Below are positions 39,653 through 48,572 of a stretch of DNA of 64,000 bases, in pieces. The translations under genes and the position numbers were made by a program. The first letter of the stretch is position 1; the number at the start of each line of letters is the position of its first letter. The stretch covers positions 31,312-95,311 of the forward strand of contig CAYXBA010000014.1 of assembly GCA_964463135.1 (NCBI GenBank), written 5' to 3'. The notes beneath the pieces were generated by a model. The model searched no databases. It saw only the letters and a program-made list of their open reading frames with translations, and was not told the DNA's origin. This stretch comes from UBA6898 sp964463135 (GTDB taxonomy: Bacteria; Nitrospirota; Thermodesulfovibrionia; Thermodesulfovibrionales; UBA6898).

Positions 39653-40951
39653 ATGGTTATGAAAAATCATACCAATTCAAAAAGTTTGTTCCGGAGGGCA
39701 GCAAAGGTCATTCCCGGCGGCGTAAACAGCCCTGTGCGGGCATTCAGGGCTGTTGGCGGAAACCCTTTGTTCATAGAAAAGGCGAAGGGATCACGCATTT
39801 ATGACGCTGACGGCAACGCATACATCGATTACGTTCTTTCCTGGGGCCCGATGATACTCGGGCATGCCTTCCCACGGGTCGTGAATGCACTGAAGAAAGC
39901 TGCCGAAAAAGGTACGAGTTACGGCGCTCCCACGGCGCTTGAGGTCGAACTTGCTGAACTCGTACTCAAAATATATCCTTCTATGGACAAGATCCGCATG
40001 GTAAATTCCGGCACTGAGGCGACCATGTCTGCCATCAGGGCCGCAAGGGGCTTCACCGGCAGGGACAAGATCATCAAATTTGAAGGCTGCTACCACGGCC
40101 ATGCTGACGGACTGCTCGTCAAGGCCGGCTCTGGTGCAATGACCTTCGGGTTACCTGATAGTCCGGGGGTGCCGAAATCCTACGCACGGAATACTCTCAC
40201 GCTTCCGTTTAATGATGGCGATGCCTTCAAACGTCTCGTTGAAAAAGAAGGGAAGAGCATTGCTTGTGTGATCGTTGAGCCTGTTGTCGGCAATATCGGC
40301 TGTGTGCTTCCCCGGCAGGGCTTCCTTGAAACGCTGAGAAAGATCACCAAGAAGCATGGCATCGTGCTTATCTTCGACGAAGTAATGACCGGCTTCAGGG
40401 TATCCTTCGGTGGTGCGCAGGCATATTACGGCATAAAGCCTGACATGACCTGTCTCGGCAAGGTGATCGGCGGCGGACTGCCGGTCGGCGCCTATGGCGG
40501 AAGGAAAGAGATCATGGCCATGATCTCCCCGGAAGGTCCTGTGTATCAGGCAGGGACGCTCTCCGGCAATCCTCTTGCCATGACCGCCGGTATTGAGACC
40601 CTCAGGGAACTTTCTAAGCCAGGGACATATGCATCGCTCGAAGCAAAATCCGCCATGCTCGAAAAGGGGCTTAAGGACGCGGCAAAGAGAGCGGGCGTTT
40701 CAACCCGTTTTTATCGCGCCGGCAGCATGTTCTGCACCTACTTTACCGATACTGAGGTAACGGACTATGCCACGGCAAAAAAAGCGGATGCACAGAAATT
40801 CTCGCAGTTCTTTTCAGAGATGCTTGAGCAGGGCGTAAATCTGGCGCCTTCCCAGTTCGAAGCAGGGTTTATGTCGCTGGCGCATTCAGAAAGAGATATA
40901 GAAACAACAATAAAAGCAGCATACGAAAGTCTGAAAAAAATACAAAAATAA
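39653..40951 (+). CDS. hemL: Glutamate-1-semialdehyde 2,1-aminomutase
   Basis: A 432-residue PLP enzyme that makes 5-aminolevulinate from glutamate-1-semialdehyde in the C5 heme path. KVIPGGVNSPVRAFRAVGG, VNSGTEATMSAIRAARGFTG, CYHGHADGLL and IFDEVMTGFR are HemL marks. The PLP-lysine is about Lys270 in LGKVIGGGLPVGA. A start at 39659 (MKNHTN) is equally possible; neither ATG has a clear ribosome site. It is followed after 30 bp by the multiheme cytochrome genes on the same strand, which suggests co-expression of heme supply and heme users. Confidence 0.93.
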   Translation: MVMKNHTNSKSLFRRAAKVIPGGVNSPVRAFRAVGGNPLFIEKAKGSRIYDADGNAYIDYVLSWGPMILGHAFPRVVNALKKAAEKGTSYGAPTALEVELAELVLKIYPSMDKIRMVNSGTEATMSAIRAARGFTGRDKIIKFEGCYHGHADGLLVKAGSGAMTFGLPDSPGVPKSYARNTLTLPFNDGDAFKRLVEKEGKSIACVIVEPVVGNIGCVLPRQGFLETLRKITKKHGIVLIFDEVMTGFRVSFGGAQAYYGIKPDMTCLGKVIGGGLPVGAYGGRKEIMAMISPEGPVYQAGTLSGNPLAMTAGIETLRELSKPGTYASLEAKSAMLEKGLKDAAKRAGVSTRFYRAGSMFCTYFTDTEVTDYATAKKADAQKFSQFFSEMLEQGVNLAPSQFEAGFMSLAHSERDIETTIKAAYESLKKIQK

Positions 40952-40981
40952 AGCAGCAGGTTGTTGGGGAGGAATTTGCAG

Positions 40982-42028
40982 ATGTTTAATCCGTTAAGCC
41001 TCGTGAAGAGGGCCATACTATGGTTCAGTCAGGGCATTTCGACCAGGGCCCGAATCGTCATCATCAGCGTCCTTTTTCTTTTCTCCCTGGCCATGCTCTT
41101 CGCAGCATACAAGATCAACGACTATTTCGAAAATAACCCGAATGCATGCTTTGCCTGCCATGTACATGATGAGGCGAACAAGCAATGGGCAAAAAGCGAG
41201 CATGCAGGCATCAACTGCCACGAATGCCATCACTCAACCAAGAAAGACCAGCTCGTCCAGATGTATCGTTTTGCCTTCATGGGTCAACGGTCCGTATCCC
41301 CGCGTCATGGCGAAGTGATCGTGCCAAGGACCCTCTGTCTTAGATGCCACTGGGAACGGGATGAGAAATTTCCGAATGCCCCGGACATCAGCAGGTCGCG
41401 CTATCATGCAAAGCATGTTTTCAATGAAAAGATTGAATGCACCAAGTGCCATGGCTATAAGACGCATAAGTTCACCATGGAAGAGCGGTATTGCGTCACC
41501 TGCCATCAGAACAAAGAGCTTCAGCCTCATGATGCAGCCATGCAGACCACCGACGCAAAGGGTACAAAAGCCTGTTTGCCGATGGGAAGCCTGCCCTGCT
41601 TTAACTGCCATACGGACAGGACATCAGACCTTATGCCGGGCAGAAAAAAATGTCTCTTCTGCCACGGAAGCGAAGCAATACGGAAGGAACTGATCGCTGA
41701 CGGCACGATCGACGTCAAGCATTTTCAGCCCAAGCCGGAAACCATACAAAAGGCGATCAAATTAAAGATCTCTGCCAACGCTGCCATGCAGTTCCATTGT
41801 TACGAGTGCCATAATCCCCATGTCAAGGCACGCCCTGACTGGAACAACTGCACGCTGAAATGCCACACGAACATCGCCAATGTCGGCAAACATGAACTGC
41901 ATCTGCAGATGAACCTGCAGTGCAAGAATTGCCACAAGCCTCACGACTGGAAGGTCTCTCCGGAGCAGGCAAAGAAGGACTGCGTTACGTGCCATGAATA
42001 TAAAGATCCGAAAAATTTTCTAAAATAG
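40982..42028 (+). CDS. Eleven-heme membrane-anchored cytochrome c (copy 1)
   Basis: A 348-residue protein. A NapC/NirT-like membrane anchor (IVIISVLFLFSLAMLFAAYK) stands before the first heme site NPNACFACHVHDEANKQWA. Ten CXXCH motifs and one CX3CH (CTLKCH, Cys290) can be counted, thus ten or eleven c-hemes. Many extra His residues can be distal ligands. It probably takes electrons from menaquinol or an NrfD module and passes them through the periplasm. The next gene is a close paralogue with the same heme pattern. The start at 40982 follows GGGGAGG; the frame can be read from TTG at 40961 but without support. Confidence 0.88.
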   Translation: MFNPLSLVKRAILWFSQGISTRARIVIISVLFLFSLAMLFAAYKINDYFENNPNACFACHVHDEANKQWAKSEHAGINCHECHHSTKKDQLVQMYRFAFMGQRSVSPRHGEVIVPRTLCLRCHWERDEKFPNAPDISRSRYHAKHVFNEKIECTKCHGYKTHKFTMEERYCVTCHQNKELQPHDAAMQTTDAKGTKACLPMGSLPCFNCHTDRTSDLMPGRKKCLFCHGSEAIRKELIADGTIDVKHFQPKPETIQKAIKLKISANAAMQFHCYECHNPHVKARPDWNNCTLKCHTNIANVGKHELHLQMNLQCKNCHKPHDWKVSPEQAKKDCVTCHEYKDPKNFLK

Positions 42029-42037
42029 AGGTAATCC

Positions 42038-43069
42038 ATGACATTGAATCCTATTAAGCTGTTCAACAGTGCCACCAACTGGTTCTCGGAAAAACTATCG
42101 CCCAAGGCGAAGATCATCATAGCAATTGGCGCCCTGCTGTTTGTGGTCGTCATGGGATTGGTTGCTTACAAGATCAATGATTATTTCGAGAACAACCCCA
42201 ATGCCTGTTTTGCCTGTCATGTGCATGATGAAGCCAACAAGCAGTGGGCCAGGAGCGAGCACGCCAACATCAACTGCCATGAATGCCATCATTCCACCAA
42301 GAAGGATCAGGTCATACAAATGTACCGCTTTGCCTTCCTCGGCCAGCGGTCTGTCGCACCAAGACACGGCGAGATCATCGTCCCCAGGACCCTTTGCCTG
42401 AAATGCCACTGGGAGAGGGACGAGAAGTATTCCAAGGCCCCTGACATCAGCAAATCACGGTATCATGCAAAGCACGTATTCATCGAGAAGATCGAATGCA
42501 CTAAATGCCATGGATACAGAACGCACAAATTCTCGCTGGAAGAACGCTACTGCCTGACCTGCCACAAAGATAAGGGGTTCCGGCCTCATGGGACGACAGA
42601 CAAGCCTCATGAAAAGATACCGATGGGCGAGCTGCCCTGCCTCAACTGTCACACTGACCGCACTTCCAACCTGCTGCCGGAGCGGAAGAAATGCCTCTTC
42701 TGTCACGGTGATGAAAAGGTCCGGAAAGAATTGACGAGCGATGCCACCATCGATGTAAAGCATTTCAGGCCATCGGACGAGACCATAAAGAAGGCCATCA
42801 AGATAAATGTGCCTGAGAATGCTCCCATGCAGTTCGAATGCAGGACATGCCATAACCCGCATCTGCGGTCCCGTCCTGACTGGGCAGCCTGCACGGTCAA
42901 GTGCCACACGACGGTGCCGTATACGGGCAAGCACGAACTCCATCTGCAGATGAACCTGACCTGCAAGAATTGCCACAAGCCGCACGGCTGGAAGGTGACG
43001 CCTGAGCAGGCAAAGAAGGAATGTGTAAAATGTCATGAGTATAAGGACCCGAAGCTTTTCATAAAATAG
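42038..43069 (+). CDS. Eleven-heme membrane-anchored cytochrome c (copy 2)
   Basis: A 343-residue paralogue of the gene before it, 9 bp downstream. The membrane helix (IIAIGALLFVVVMGLVAYKI) and the region around the first two hemes (NACFACHVHDEANKQWA) are almost the same. It again has ten CXXCH and one CX3CH (CTVKCH, Cys285). Long stretches such as YHAKHVF.EKIECTKCHGY are shared. The tandem pair looks like a recent duplication kept for two partners or two potentials. The function is as for copy 1; the substrate is not shown. Confidence 0.88.
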   Translation: MTLNPIKLFNSATNWFSEKLSPKAKIIIAIGALLFVVVMGLVAYKINDYFENNPNACFACHVHDEANKQWARSEHANINCHECHHSTKKDQVIQMYRFAFLGQRSVAPRHGEIIVPRTLCLKCHWERDEKYSKAPDISKSRYHAKHVFIEKIECTKCHGYRTHKFSLEERYCLTCHKDKGFRPHGTTDKPHEKIPMGELPCLNCHTDRTSNLLPERKKCLFCHGDEKVRKELTSDATIDVKHFRPSDETIKKAIKINVPENAPMQFECRTCHNPHLRSRPDWAACTVKCHTTVPYTGKHELHLQMNLTCKNCHKPHGWKVTPEQAKKECVKCHEYKDPKLFIK

Positions 43070-43082
43070 ATAGATAAGGCGC

Positions 43083-43120
43083 GGCGGGCCGGAAACAGAT
43101 AAATAAACATCCGGCCCGCC
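43083..43120. promoter_or_regulatory. Strong hairpin inside the cytochrome operon
   Basis: GGCGGGCCGG (43083-43092) pairs perfectly with CCGGCCCGCC (43111-43120) around an A-rich 18-base loop. There is no T-run. It may be an RNA-processing or attenuation point that sets the ratio of cytochromes to the downstream module. A TATAAT at 43131 could start a second message, though no -35 was seen. Confidence 0.5.
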
Positions 43121-43165
43121 AGGATTTCAGTATAATAAGGTAACGCTTATGGGGAGGTGCACTGC

Positions 43166-43654
43166 ATGAAGAATCATGTATTCAGACCGCTGTTGGTAGT
43201 AATCGGCCTCGTCGTCATTGTCCTTATCATCCGGGTTTTCTACGTTCCCAAGGATTTCGGCGTACATGAACGTGGCTACATGTACGGGTGGTACCGGGAA
43301 GGCAACATCGAAGACTGGAAAAAGGTAAAGGTCAAGTATCAGGGCAAGGATTACTGTTCCGGTTGTCACGCTGATAAGGTGGAGTCGATTGACAAGACCC
43401 CGCACGCGATCATCCAATGCGAAAACTGCCATGGCCCGGCAAATGACGTGGCCAATGATCACCCGTCCGAACAACGACCTAAACTCACCATCGACAAGTC
43501 CAGGGAACAGTGTCTCAGATGTCACGCGAAACTGCCCTATCCCACGAGCAGAAGAGCTGAGATAAAGGGCATTGATCCTGACAAGCATAATCCCGGCATT
43601 GAATGCGTTATGTGCCACAATCCTCATAAGCCCAGCCTGGAGGGATTGAAATGA
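43166..43654 (+). CDS. Tetraheme membrane-anchored cytochrome c
   Basis: A 162-residue protein: one membrane helix (LLVVIGLVVIVLIIRVFYVP), then four CXXCH sites (CSGCH, CENCH, CLRCH, CVMCH). The last is in GIECVMCHNPHKPSLEGLK. It is followed by the ferredoxin gene (4-bp overlap) and NrfD. This is the cytochrome subunit of a quinol-oxidising module of the type Cbc/Nrf. Start ATG at 43166, with GGGGAGG upstream. Confidence 0.85.
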   Translation: MKNHVFRPLLVVIGLVVIVLIIRVFYVPKDFGVHERGYMYGWYREGNIEDWKKVKVKYQGKDYCSGCHADKVESIDKTPHAIIQCENCHGPANDVANDHPSEQRPKLTIDKSREQCLRCHAKLPYPTSRRAEIKGIDPDKHNPGIECVMCHNPHKPSLEGLK

Positions 43655-44436
43655 ACAGAAGAGACTTCCTCAAGAATACGGTAAAAGGCATTGCAGGTCT
43701 CGGCATTTCAACTGCAGCAATTGAGTTTATAAACCCGAAAGACCTTCTTGCAAATATTAAGAGTGACAATGCGAAAGTAAGATGGGCCTTCCTCGTCGAT
43801 ACATACAAATGTGTTGGCTGCGGATTCTGCGTCAAGGCATGCAAGAACGAGAACGAGATCCCCTACGATGCGAACGTATCCAGGACCTGGGTCGAGCGCT
43901 ATGTCATCACCAAGGATGGGAAGCGTTTTGCCGATACCCCTAAGGCAGGAAGGGACGGTTTCACCACAACAAAGATAGAGCTTGGTGAGGGTAAATTCCA
44001 GGAGATCAAGAATGAGGACATCGAGAAGGCATTTTTTGTGCCGAAGCTCTGCAACCAGTGCGAAAATCCTCCCTGCGTACAGGTCTGCCCGGTCGGGGCC
44101 ACGTACCAGGCTCCGGACGGCATTGTGCTTGTTGACAGGACATGGTGCATAGGCTGCGGTTACTGCATCATGGGTTGCCCCTATGGCGTTCGTTTCTTTC
44201 ATCCCAAATACCACACGGCAGAAAAATGCAATTTCTGCTATCACCGGATCAACAAGGGGCTCAAGACCGCCTGCGTTCAGGCCTGCCCGTTCGGCGCACG
44301 CCAGATCGGCAATATCAAGGACCCCAACGATCCGGTCACCAAGATCATTTTGACCGAAAGGGTCGGCATCCTAAAGGAAGAATTCGGCACAAAACCTCAG
44401 GTCTTCTACATAGGCCTTGATAGGGAGGTAAAATAA
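43651..44436 (+). CDS. Tat-exported four-cluster ferredoxin subunit (module 1)
   Basis: A 261-residue protein. The N-terminus MNRRDFLKNTVKGIAGLGIS is a twin-arginine signal. Four [4Fe-4S] motifs can be seen: CVGCGFCVKAC, CNQCENPPCVQVCP, CIGCGYCIMGCP and CNFCYHRINKGLKTACVQACP. This is the NrfC/DmsB/PsrB family, on the periplasmic side next to NrfD. It should link the quinone-site protein with the tetraheme cytochrome. Confidence 0.9.
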   Translation: MNRRDFLKNTVKGIAGLGISTAAIEFINPKDLLANIKSDNAKVRWAFLVDTYKCVGCGFCVKACKNENEIPYDANVSRTWVERYVITKDGKRFADTPKAGRDGFTTTKIELGEGKFQEIKNEDIEKAFFVPKLCNQCENPPCVQVCPVGATYQAPDGIVLVDRTWCIGCGYCIMGCPYGVRFFHPKYHTAEKCNFCYHRINKGLKTACVQACPFGARQIGNIKDPNDPVTKIILTERVGILKEEFGTKPQVFYIGLDREVK

Positions 44437-44437
44437 G

Positions 44438-45691
44438 ATGGTACATGGTGAACTCTGGACCGTAAAAGAGCTTTTTGTCTATCCGAACGAATACATCTAC
44501 TGGAGCGTACAGATCGTCATGTATCCTTTTATGACCGGTCTTGTCGCAGGGGCATTTGTTCTTTCTTCTCTCTATCACGTCTTTGGCATCAAGGAACTGA
44601 AAGACATTGCTCGTTTTGCACTGGTCTTTTCCTTTGCCCTACTTTTTATAGCACCGGTGCCGATCATCCTACACCTGCAGCATCCCCTCAGGGGCATCAA
44701 CAACCTTATGACACCGCATTTCACGTCAGCGATTGCCGCCTTTGGTATCGTCTTTTCAAGCTATGGGGCTATTGTCGCCTCGGAGCTCTGGTTCCTGTAC
44801 CGCAGGCATTTTGTGAGTGTTGCGCAGCCCCTGAAAGATAAGCAGGACAAGACCCTTGCAGAATGGTTTAAATTTTTCATCTTCTGCTCTCTCACCCTCG
44901 GCGTCTATGATGTCAGCGAAGAATCGCTCAAAAAAGATGAGAAAGCGATCAAGGTCCTCGCAGGACTGGGCATACCGGTCGCCTGCTTCCTGCATGGATA
45001 TGCGGGATTCATCTTCGGTTCGGTCAAGGCCAATGCGCTCTGGATGACCCCGCTTATGCCGGTCATATTTATCATGTCTGCCATTGTGTCCGGTATCGCA
45101 CTCTGCATGCTTACCTATATCGTAACCATGGAAATACGGAAATTCATGGCGAAACGCAAAAAAGCAGATCTGCCCATGCATCAGACATCTGAAGAACTGC
45201 AGAGCGCAGAGATCAATGTGATTCGCATGACCGCAAAGTATCTGCTGCTCTTCCTCGTTTTTGCGATCAGTCTTGAACTCCTGGACCTCGTCTTCCGGGG
45301 ATATACGGCCACAAAATCATGGGATGTTCTCAGAAGCGTTATCTACGGCAGGGATTTTACCGATATCTTTATCCTGCAGTACACGATTGGGAACCTCATC
45401 CCGTTCATTCTTTTCCTTCTTCCCAATCTCACCATTCGCAGGGCACTGATCGCTGTTGTCCTTGTAATGTTCGGCGTCTTCATGATGCGTTGGAATGTCG
45501 TTATCGGCGGCCAGGCTTTTTCTCTCTCTTTTGCCGGTTATATGCATTATCACCTGCCGATCATCCCGCATAATTGGGAAACCCTCAAAGAAGGCTTTTT
45601 TGGCGCTTTGGCGGTCTTTATAGCCCCTTTTGTACTCTTCTGGGTAATCACCAAGATCTTTCCCGTCTTCGACGTCAAAGAATCTCATTAA
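44438..45691 (+). CDS. NrfD/PsrC-family membrane protein (module 1)
   Basis: A 417-residue protein with about nine to ten membrane helices, such as YPFMTGLVAGAFVLSSLYHV and FALVFSFALLFIAPVPIILH. The conserved LQHPLRGINNLM loop, near the quinone site, is typical. It oxidises or reduces menaquinone and exchanges electrons with the FeS subunit. The gene starts one base after the ferredoxin stop. No molybdenum subunit is nearby, so electrons probably go to cytochromes. Confidence 0.88.
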   Translation: MVHGELWTVKELFVYPNEYIYWSVQIVMYPFMTGLVAGAFVLSSLYHVFGIKELKDIARFALVFSFALLFIAPVPIILHLQHPLRGINNLMTPHFTSAIAAFGIVFSSYGAIVASELWFLYRRHFVSVAQPLKDKQDKTLAEWFKFFIFCSLTLGVYDVSEESLKKDEKAIKVLAGLGIPVACFLHGYAGFIFGSVKANALWMTPLMPVIFIMSAIVSGIALCMLTYIVTMEIRKFMAKRKKADLPMHQTSEELQSAEINVIRMTAKYLLLFLVFAISLELLDLVFRGYTATKSWDVLRSVIYGRDFTDIFILQYTIGNLIPFILFLLPNLTIRRALIAVVLVMFGVFMMRWNVVIGGQAFSLSFAGYMHYHLPIIPHNWETLKEGFFGALAVFIAPFVLFWVITKIFPVFDVKESH

Positions 45692-45703
45692 TTCAATTCA
45701 CAG

Positions 45704-45736
45704 CGTCTGCAGTCCTCATTCAGGGGGCTGCAGACG
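45704..45736 (+). terminator. Terminator after module 1
   Basis: CGTCTGCAG (45704-45712) and CTGCAGACG (45728-45736) form a perfect 9-bp stem, followed by TTCTGTTC. The T-run is weak. It separates the two NrfD modules. Confidence 0.6.
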
Positions 45737-45773
45737 TTCTGTTCCCGGGTTTCCATTTCATTCCAAATTGTTA

Positions 45774-45801
45774 TTGCATCGGCTTTGTTCTGTAATATAA
45801 T
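45774..45801 (+). promoter_or_regulatory. Candidate promoter for module 2
   Basis: TATAAT (45796-45801) with TTGCAT at 16 bases. The -10 is perfect, the -35 poor. Start would be near 45808, about 30 bases before the ATG, with GAGGTGAT as ribosome site. Confidence 0.45.
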
Positions 45802-45836
45802 GAAAGTGACGGTTATCACAAAGATAATGAGGTGAT

Positions 45837-46361
45837 ATGCTTTCTCTCCGGCAGCTAAAGGGTCTTGCCCGTATATTCATGCTGGCAGCGTCCATAATTC
45901 TCCCTGCTCAGCCCGCGGGTTCAGAAGAGCATGCCCCGCCTGCCAAGAAATTCCTTGTTCCGCCCCCGCCGTTCAGCCCCGGCATATTCCCCTGCTCTCA
46001 GTGCCATCAGGGCATGCCGGTCAATCGCACTCCCCGGAAGCTTGAGGGGATGCATCAGGATATCGTGCTGAAGCATATGCCTGGCGGCTGGTGCTTTGAC
46101 TGCCACAACCCTGACAACCGCGACAAACTGAGGCTGACCAATGGAAAGCTGGTCCCCTTTGATGAGTCGTATAACCTCTGCGGCCAGTGCCACGGTACGA
46201 TCCTCCGGGAATGGAAGGCAGGGCTGCACGGAAAAAGGACCGGGATGTGGAACGGTGAAAAGCAGTATCTGCTCTGTGTTCACTGCCACTGGCCGCATGA
46301 GCCTGTGTTCAAGCCGCTCACCCCTATGCCTCCGCCAATAAGACCGGCGGACATAAAGTAG
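45837..46361 (+). CDS. Secreted tetraheme cytochrome c (module 2)
   Basis: A 174-residue protein with a signal peptide (LARIFMLAASIILPAQPAGS). Four CXXCH sites: CSQCH, CFDCH, CGQCH, CVHCH. A Pro-rich end (PLTPMPPPIRPADIK) may contact a membrane partner. It starts a separate unit followed by a ferredoxin and NrfD, as in tetraheme-FeS-NrfD complexes such as Geobacter CbcSTU. Confidence 0.82.
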   Translation: MLSLRQLKGLARIFMLAASIILPAQPAGSEEHAPPAKKFLVPPPPFSPGIFPCSQCHQGMPVNRTPRKLEGMHQDIVLKHMPGGWCFDCHNPDNRDKLRLTNGKLVPFDESYNLCGQCHGTILREWKAGLHGKRTGMWNGEKQYLLCVHCHWPHEPVFKPLTPMPPPIRPADIK

Positions 46362-46398
46362 CCATGCCTATGATTGAGGATACAACAAGGATAAAGAG

Positions 46399-47289
46399 AT
46401 GAACAGAAGAACGTTTATTCAGGGAGCAGCACTCGGACTTGCAGGCATGGCGCTTCCCCTTGACCCTGCCCATGCCTCGTTCTGGGACGCTTTTTTCCAG
46501 AAACACTTCCGGGAAATGAGCGACACCGAGATCAAACAGGCAATACGCCGCATCGAGCAGGAATGCGAAGAGAACTACAAGAAGACCATCACCATAGGCA
46601 ATGAAAAACCGATTCCCGGCGTGCAGTTCGGGTATGGACTTGACCTTTCGCGCTGCATCGGCTGCAGGAGATGTGTCTATGCCTGCGTACAGGAGAACAA
46701 TCAGTCCCTTGACCCGCAGATCCACTGGATTTCTGTTCTGCGGTTCAGGAAGGGTGAGAAATGGATCGATCTCGAAAATGCAGAGAAGTACTACAACCCT
46801 GAGAAGGTCCCGGAGAAGGAGTTCTTTTATATGCCGGTGCAGTGCCAGCAGTGCGAGAATCCCCCCTGTGTGCGTGCATGCCCAACCCAGGCAACCTGGA
46901 AGGAGCCTGACGGCATAGTGGTGATCGATTATAACTGGTGCATTGGCTGCAGGTACTGCATGGCAGCCTGCCCGTACGGAGCCCGCAGGTTCAACTGGGC
47001 TGCACCGAACAGACCTCCGGAAAAGATCAATCCCAAGACCCATTACTTAGGCAATCGTCCGCGGTACAAAGGGGTCGTGGAAAAGTGCACGTTCTGCATC
47101 CAGAGGACTCGCAGCGGCCGTTACCCTGCCTGCGTCGAGGCCTGCCCTGTCGGTGCGAGAAAGTTCGGCAATCTTCTTGACCCGAACAGCGAGATCCGGT
47201 ATGCCATTGAACACAAGCGGGTCTTCAGGCTGAAGGAAGACCTGAACACGTATCCAAAGTTCTATTACTTCTTTGCGTATGGAAAATAG
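46399..47289 (+). CDS. Tat-exported ferredoxin subunit (module 2, DsrO/NrfC-like)
   Basis: A 296-residue protein. MNRRTFIQGAALGLAGMALP is a twin-arginine signal. Cluster motifs: CIGCRRCVYACVQEN, CQQCENPPCVRACP, CIGCRYCMAACP and CTFCIQRTRSGRYPACVEACP. GYGLDLSRCIGCRR is close to DsrO-type proteins. It is separate in sequence from the module-1 ferredoxin, so the two modules are not a simple duplicate. Confidence 0.88.
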   Translation: MNRRTFIQGAALGLAGMALPLDPAHASFWDAFFQKHFREMSDTEIKQAIRRIEQECEENYKKTITIGNEKPIPGVQFGYGLDLSRCIGCRRCVYACVQENNQSLDPQIHWISVLRFRKGEKWIDLENAEKYYNPEKVPEKEFFYMPVQCQQCENPPCVRACPTQATWKEPDGIVVIDYNWCIGCRYCMAACPYGARRFNWAAPNRPPEKINPKTHYLGNRPRYKGVVEKCTFCIQRTRSGRYPACVEACPVGARKFGNLLDPNSEIRYAIEHKRVFRLKEDLNTYPKFYYFFAYGK

Positions 47290-47298
47290 GAGATCCCG

Positions 47299-48519
47299 AT
47301 GACAAAGATGATCAAGAATTTCCTTGTCGCCTGGATGCTTGCATTCAGGGGAGATAAGTGGTTCTATGCCTGGCTGGTCTTTCTCGTCATGCTCATGGCC
47401 CTCGGCGGCAATGCGTACCTGAGCCAGATGAACAGGGGCCTCATCGTGACCGCGATGAGGGACCAGGTCTCATGGGGTTTTTACATCTCGAACTTCACCT
47501 TTCTGGTCGGTGTTGCAGCAGCAGCCGTATTGCTTGTGGTGCCGGCGTACCTCTATAATTTCAAGCCCATCAGGGAGATCGTTCTCTTCGGTGAACTGCT
47601 GGCGATAACGGCAATAATCATGTGCATCATGTTCATCATGGCAGACCTTGGCCAGCCATTGCGCGTCTGGCATATCCTGCCCTTTATCGGCACGATGAAT
47701 TTCCCGTCCTCCCTCCTTGCCTGGGATGTGCTGGTATTGAACGGGTACCTGGCCATCAATACAGCAATAGCCTTCTACGTGCTGTACCGGCTCTCAATCG
47801 GTAAAGAATACAGCATGGCTGTTATCGGACCCCTTATCATCCTCTCCATACCCTGGGCGATCAGCATACATACGGTCACAGCATTCTTGTACAACGGACT
47901 TTCCGCACGGCCCTTCTGGAACGCGTCGATCCTTGCACCGCGCTTTCTTGCTTCAGCCTTCTGCTCGGGCCCTGCACTCATGATCCTTGTATTTCAGCTG
48001 ATCAGAAAACTGTCCGAGGTCGAGATAGATAATCGTGCACTCTTCAAGATCGCAGAACTGATCGCGTATGCCATGGCTATCAATCTTTTTCTTCTCGGCG
48101 CAGAGGTCTTCAAGGAGTTCTATTCCGGCAGCATCCATTCAGAGCCTATGAAATACCTCTATTTGGGACTGCATGGCAAGACAAAGCTGGTACCCTGGAT
48201 ATGGACGGCCACGATCCTGAACCTTATCGCCTTCTTTATCTTTCTCTTCCCGCGGTCACGCGAGAACTTTACGACGCTCAATATGGCATGTATCTTCATG
48301 ATCATCGGCATCTATATAGAAAAAGGTATGGGGCTCGTCATTCCCGGCTTTGTCCCTGACACGCTCGGGGAGATCTATGAATATTCCCCTTCATCGGCCG
48401 AGGTGTTTGTTGCGATCGGTATCTGGGCAGCAGGAGCCCTCATCTATACCATGCTTCTGAAATTCTCCCTTCCGATCTATACGGGCAGACTGAGCTTTCA
48501 GAAAAAAGAGGGCCCGTAA
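47299..48519 (+). CDS. NrfD-family membrane protein (module 2)
   Basis: A 406-residue protein with about ten membrane helices (AAAAVLLVVPAYLYNFKPIR; MADLGQPLRVWHILPFIG). The DLGQP.R.WH motif is the conserved loop of the larger HybB/DsrP/NrfD group. It would oxidise menaquinol and pass electrons through the ferredoxin to the secreted tetraheme cytochrome. It follows the ferredoxin gene by 9 bp. Confidence 0.88.
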   Translation: MTKMIKNFLVAWMLAFRGDKWFYAWLVFLVMLMALGGNAYLSQMNRGLIVTAMRDQVSWGFYISNFTFLVGVAAAAVLLVVPAYLYNFKPIREIVLFGELLAITAIIMCIMFIMADLGQPLRVWHILPFIGTMNFPSSLLAWDVLVLNGYLAINTAIAFYVLYRLSIGKEYSMAVIGPLIILSIPWAISIHTVTAFLYNGLSARPFWNASILAPRFLASAFCSGPALMILVFQLIRKLSEVEIDNRALFKIAELIAYAMAINLFLLGAEVFKEFYSGSIHSEPMKYLYLGLHGKTKLVPWIWTATILNLIAFFIFLFPRSRENFTTLNMACIFMIIGIYIEKGMGLVIPGFVPDTLGEIYEYSPSSAEVFVAIGIWAAGALIYTMLLKFSLPIYTGRLSFQKKEGP

Positions 48520-48572
48520 CTGCAGATCACCGGAAATACTCCCAGGCAGGCAGCGGCACAGGCCCTGTCCCT

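Noticed and set aside
43131..43136. TATAAT as a main promoter for the tetraheme cytochrome gene
   Set aside because: No -35 element is found at 16-18 bases, and the hairpin occupies that place.
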